A stretch of 5,322 nt of DNA from an uncultured Oscillospiraceae bacterium (GTDB taxonomy: Bacteria; Bacillota; Clostridia; Oscillospirales; Oscillospiraceae): NCBI GenBank assembly GCA_934590505.1, contig CAKTPC010000136.1, positions 1-5,322 of the forward strand, given 5' to 3'. A model generated the notes under the pieces. It was not told the DNA's origin, did no database searches, and saw only the letters and a list, made by a program, of their open reading frames with translations. This document shows positions 4,640-5,322 of the stretch, one piece after another. The position numbers and the translations under genes were made by a program. Numbering within the stretch: the first letter of the stretch is position 1; every line of letters begins with the position of its first letter.

Positions 4640-5322
4640 ATGCGCTTCAACAACCGTGAAGACATAATCGCCCTGACCCCGCAGTGGAAAGGGGAGCGCT
4701 TCCCAGACGGACGGCCCAAGGTGCCGGATAAGTACCTTGACGAACTGCGCAAGATGACGCTCGAGGAGCTGTGGAAGCCCATCTTTGTACAGGGCTACGA
4801 GAACCAGTTCCTCGCGATGAAGAGCCTGCACCCCGAGTTCAAGGAAAACGGCGAGCTCAACTGCAAGCTCATCGGCCGCGCCGTGACGGCGGCCTACGGC
4901 CCCACCCGTCCCGATTATTACGAGGCGACCATGGCTCAGGCGGCTGCCGAGGGCCGCACCGGGACTCCGAACCAGTGGGTGATAGAGTGCTTGACCGACC
5001 GCGACGTCTGCGTTGTCGACATGTATGATAAGATCTACAAAGGCACCTTCGTCGGCGGCAACCTCACCACGGCCATAAAAAACAAAACCCATACCGGCGG
5101 CGCAGTCATATGGGGAGGCATCCGCGACATTGAGCAGATGCAGAAGGTCGACGGCGTCCAGGTCTACTACCGCGGCATCGACCCTACCCCGATACGTGAC
5201 TTTGCTATGATAAGCTTCAACGGCCCTGTCCGTCTCGGCGACGGCGAGCACGCGGCGATCTGCCTGCCCGGCGATATTGTCTATGGCTGCTCCGGCGGCG
5301 TGCTGTTCATCCCGCCGCACCT
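4640..5322 (+). CDS. RraA-like (HMG-aldolase superfamily) protein, 3' truncated by window
   Basis: 227 complete codons are visible with no stop before the edge. ATG 4640 follows CGGAGG (4625-4630) with a 9-nt gap. An N-terminal extension (1-75, starting MRFNNREDIIALTPQWKGER) precedes an RraA-type swivelling beta/beta/alpha domain. Family elements are LIGRAVTA (77-84), DVCVVDMYDK (122-131), GTFVGGNLTTAI (135-146), GGAVIWGGIRD (153-163, with the Arg162-Asp163 pair of the aldolase site), the YYRGIDPTPIRD stretch, and PGDIVYGCSGGVLFIPP (210-226). Related enzymes cleave 4-hydroxy-4-methyl-2-oxoglutarate or decarboxylate oxaloacetate using a divalent metal; others, such as E. coli RraA, bind RNase E. 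The long N-terminus and the 'IPPHL' ending mark the larger subfamily found in catabolic operons. Next to a UxuA-like dehydratase, an aldolase for a 2-keto-3-deoxy acid is a reasonable inference. Calling it a menaquinone methyltransferase, as older annotations do, would be wrong. Confidence 0.8.
   Translation, partial: MRFNNREDIIALTPQWKGERFPDGRPKVPDKYLDELRKMTLEELWKPIFVQGYENQFLAMKSLHPEFKENGELNCKLIGRAVTAAYGPTRPDYYEATMAQAAAEGRTGTPNQWVIECLTDRDVCVVDMYDKIYKGTFVGGNLTTAIKNKTHTGGAVIWGGIRDIEQMQKVDGVQVYYRGIDPTPIRDFAMISFNGPVRLGDGEHAAICLPGDIVYGCSGGVLFIPPH

Noticed and set aside
4607..5320. Minus-strand ORF of 237 codons opposite the RraA-like gene
   Set aside because: Shadow of the RraA-like coding sequence, which has an excellent RBS and clear motifs on the plus strand.
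1..5322. tRNA, rRNA, CRISPR array, insertion sequence or attachment site
   Set aside because: I found no cloverleaf-like segment, no regularly spaced direct repeats, no transposase or integrase motifs, and no terminal inverted repeats with target duplications.

Overview
The window reads as part of a bacterial chromosome, most likely from a Gram-positive, Clostridia-type anaerobe. Coding sequence is moderately GC-rich and intergenic DNA is AT-rich. Purine-rich Shine-Dalgarno sequences of the AGGAG type stand before the genes, one gene starts with GTG, and ATA isoleucine codons are frequent. The lineage is an inference from style; no taxonomic marker gene is present.

Layout: (1) 1-240 is an AT-rich regulatory region with a good sigma70-type promoter. 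(2) 241-1791 (+) encodes an unusual 516-residue protein, an IclR-family transcriptional regulator joined in frame to a complete AAC(3)-type (Antibiotic_NAT family) acetyltransferase. (3) 1797-1833 is a bidirectional terminator between convergent genes. (4) 1845-2810 (-) encodes a beta-propeller lactonase of the 6-phosphogluconolactonase/YbhE family. (5) 2811-2976 is a divergent promoter region with a perfect 15-bp inverted repeat between two outward-facing TTGACA boxes. (6) 2977-3543 (+) is a small YcxB-like membrane protein. (7) 3592-3654 is a well-positioned 20-codon leader ORF. (8) 3657-4610 (+) is a short UxuA/mannonate-dehydratase-like enzyme. (9) 4640 to the right edge (+) is an RraA-like (HMG-aldolase superfamily) protein, cut off by the window end.

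Taken together the genes suggest a sugar-lactone/sugar-acid catabolic locus: lactone to aldonate (lactonase), aldonate to 2-keto-3-deoxy acid (UxuA-like dehydratase), then retro-aldol cleavage or related chemistry (RraA-like). The regulator-acetyltransferase fusion is the probable local controller. A motif TTTCA-N5-TGAAA occurs perfectly at 33-47 and at 2882-2896. A one-mismatch copy at 206-220 lies over the -10/start region of the regulator's own promoter. This makes it a good candidate operator for the IclR part.

The most noteworthy items are the IclR-AAC(3) fusion, the candidate operator set, and the leader ORF with its hairpin ahead of the dehydratase. Substrate and pathway assignments are inferences from family and context.
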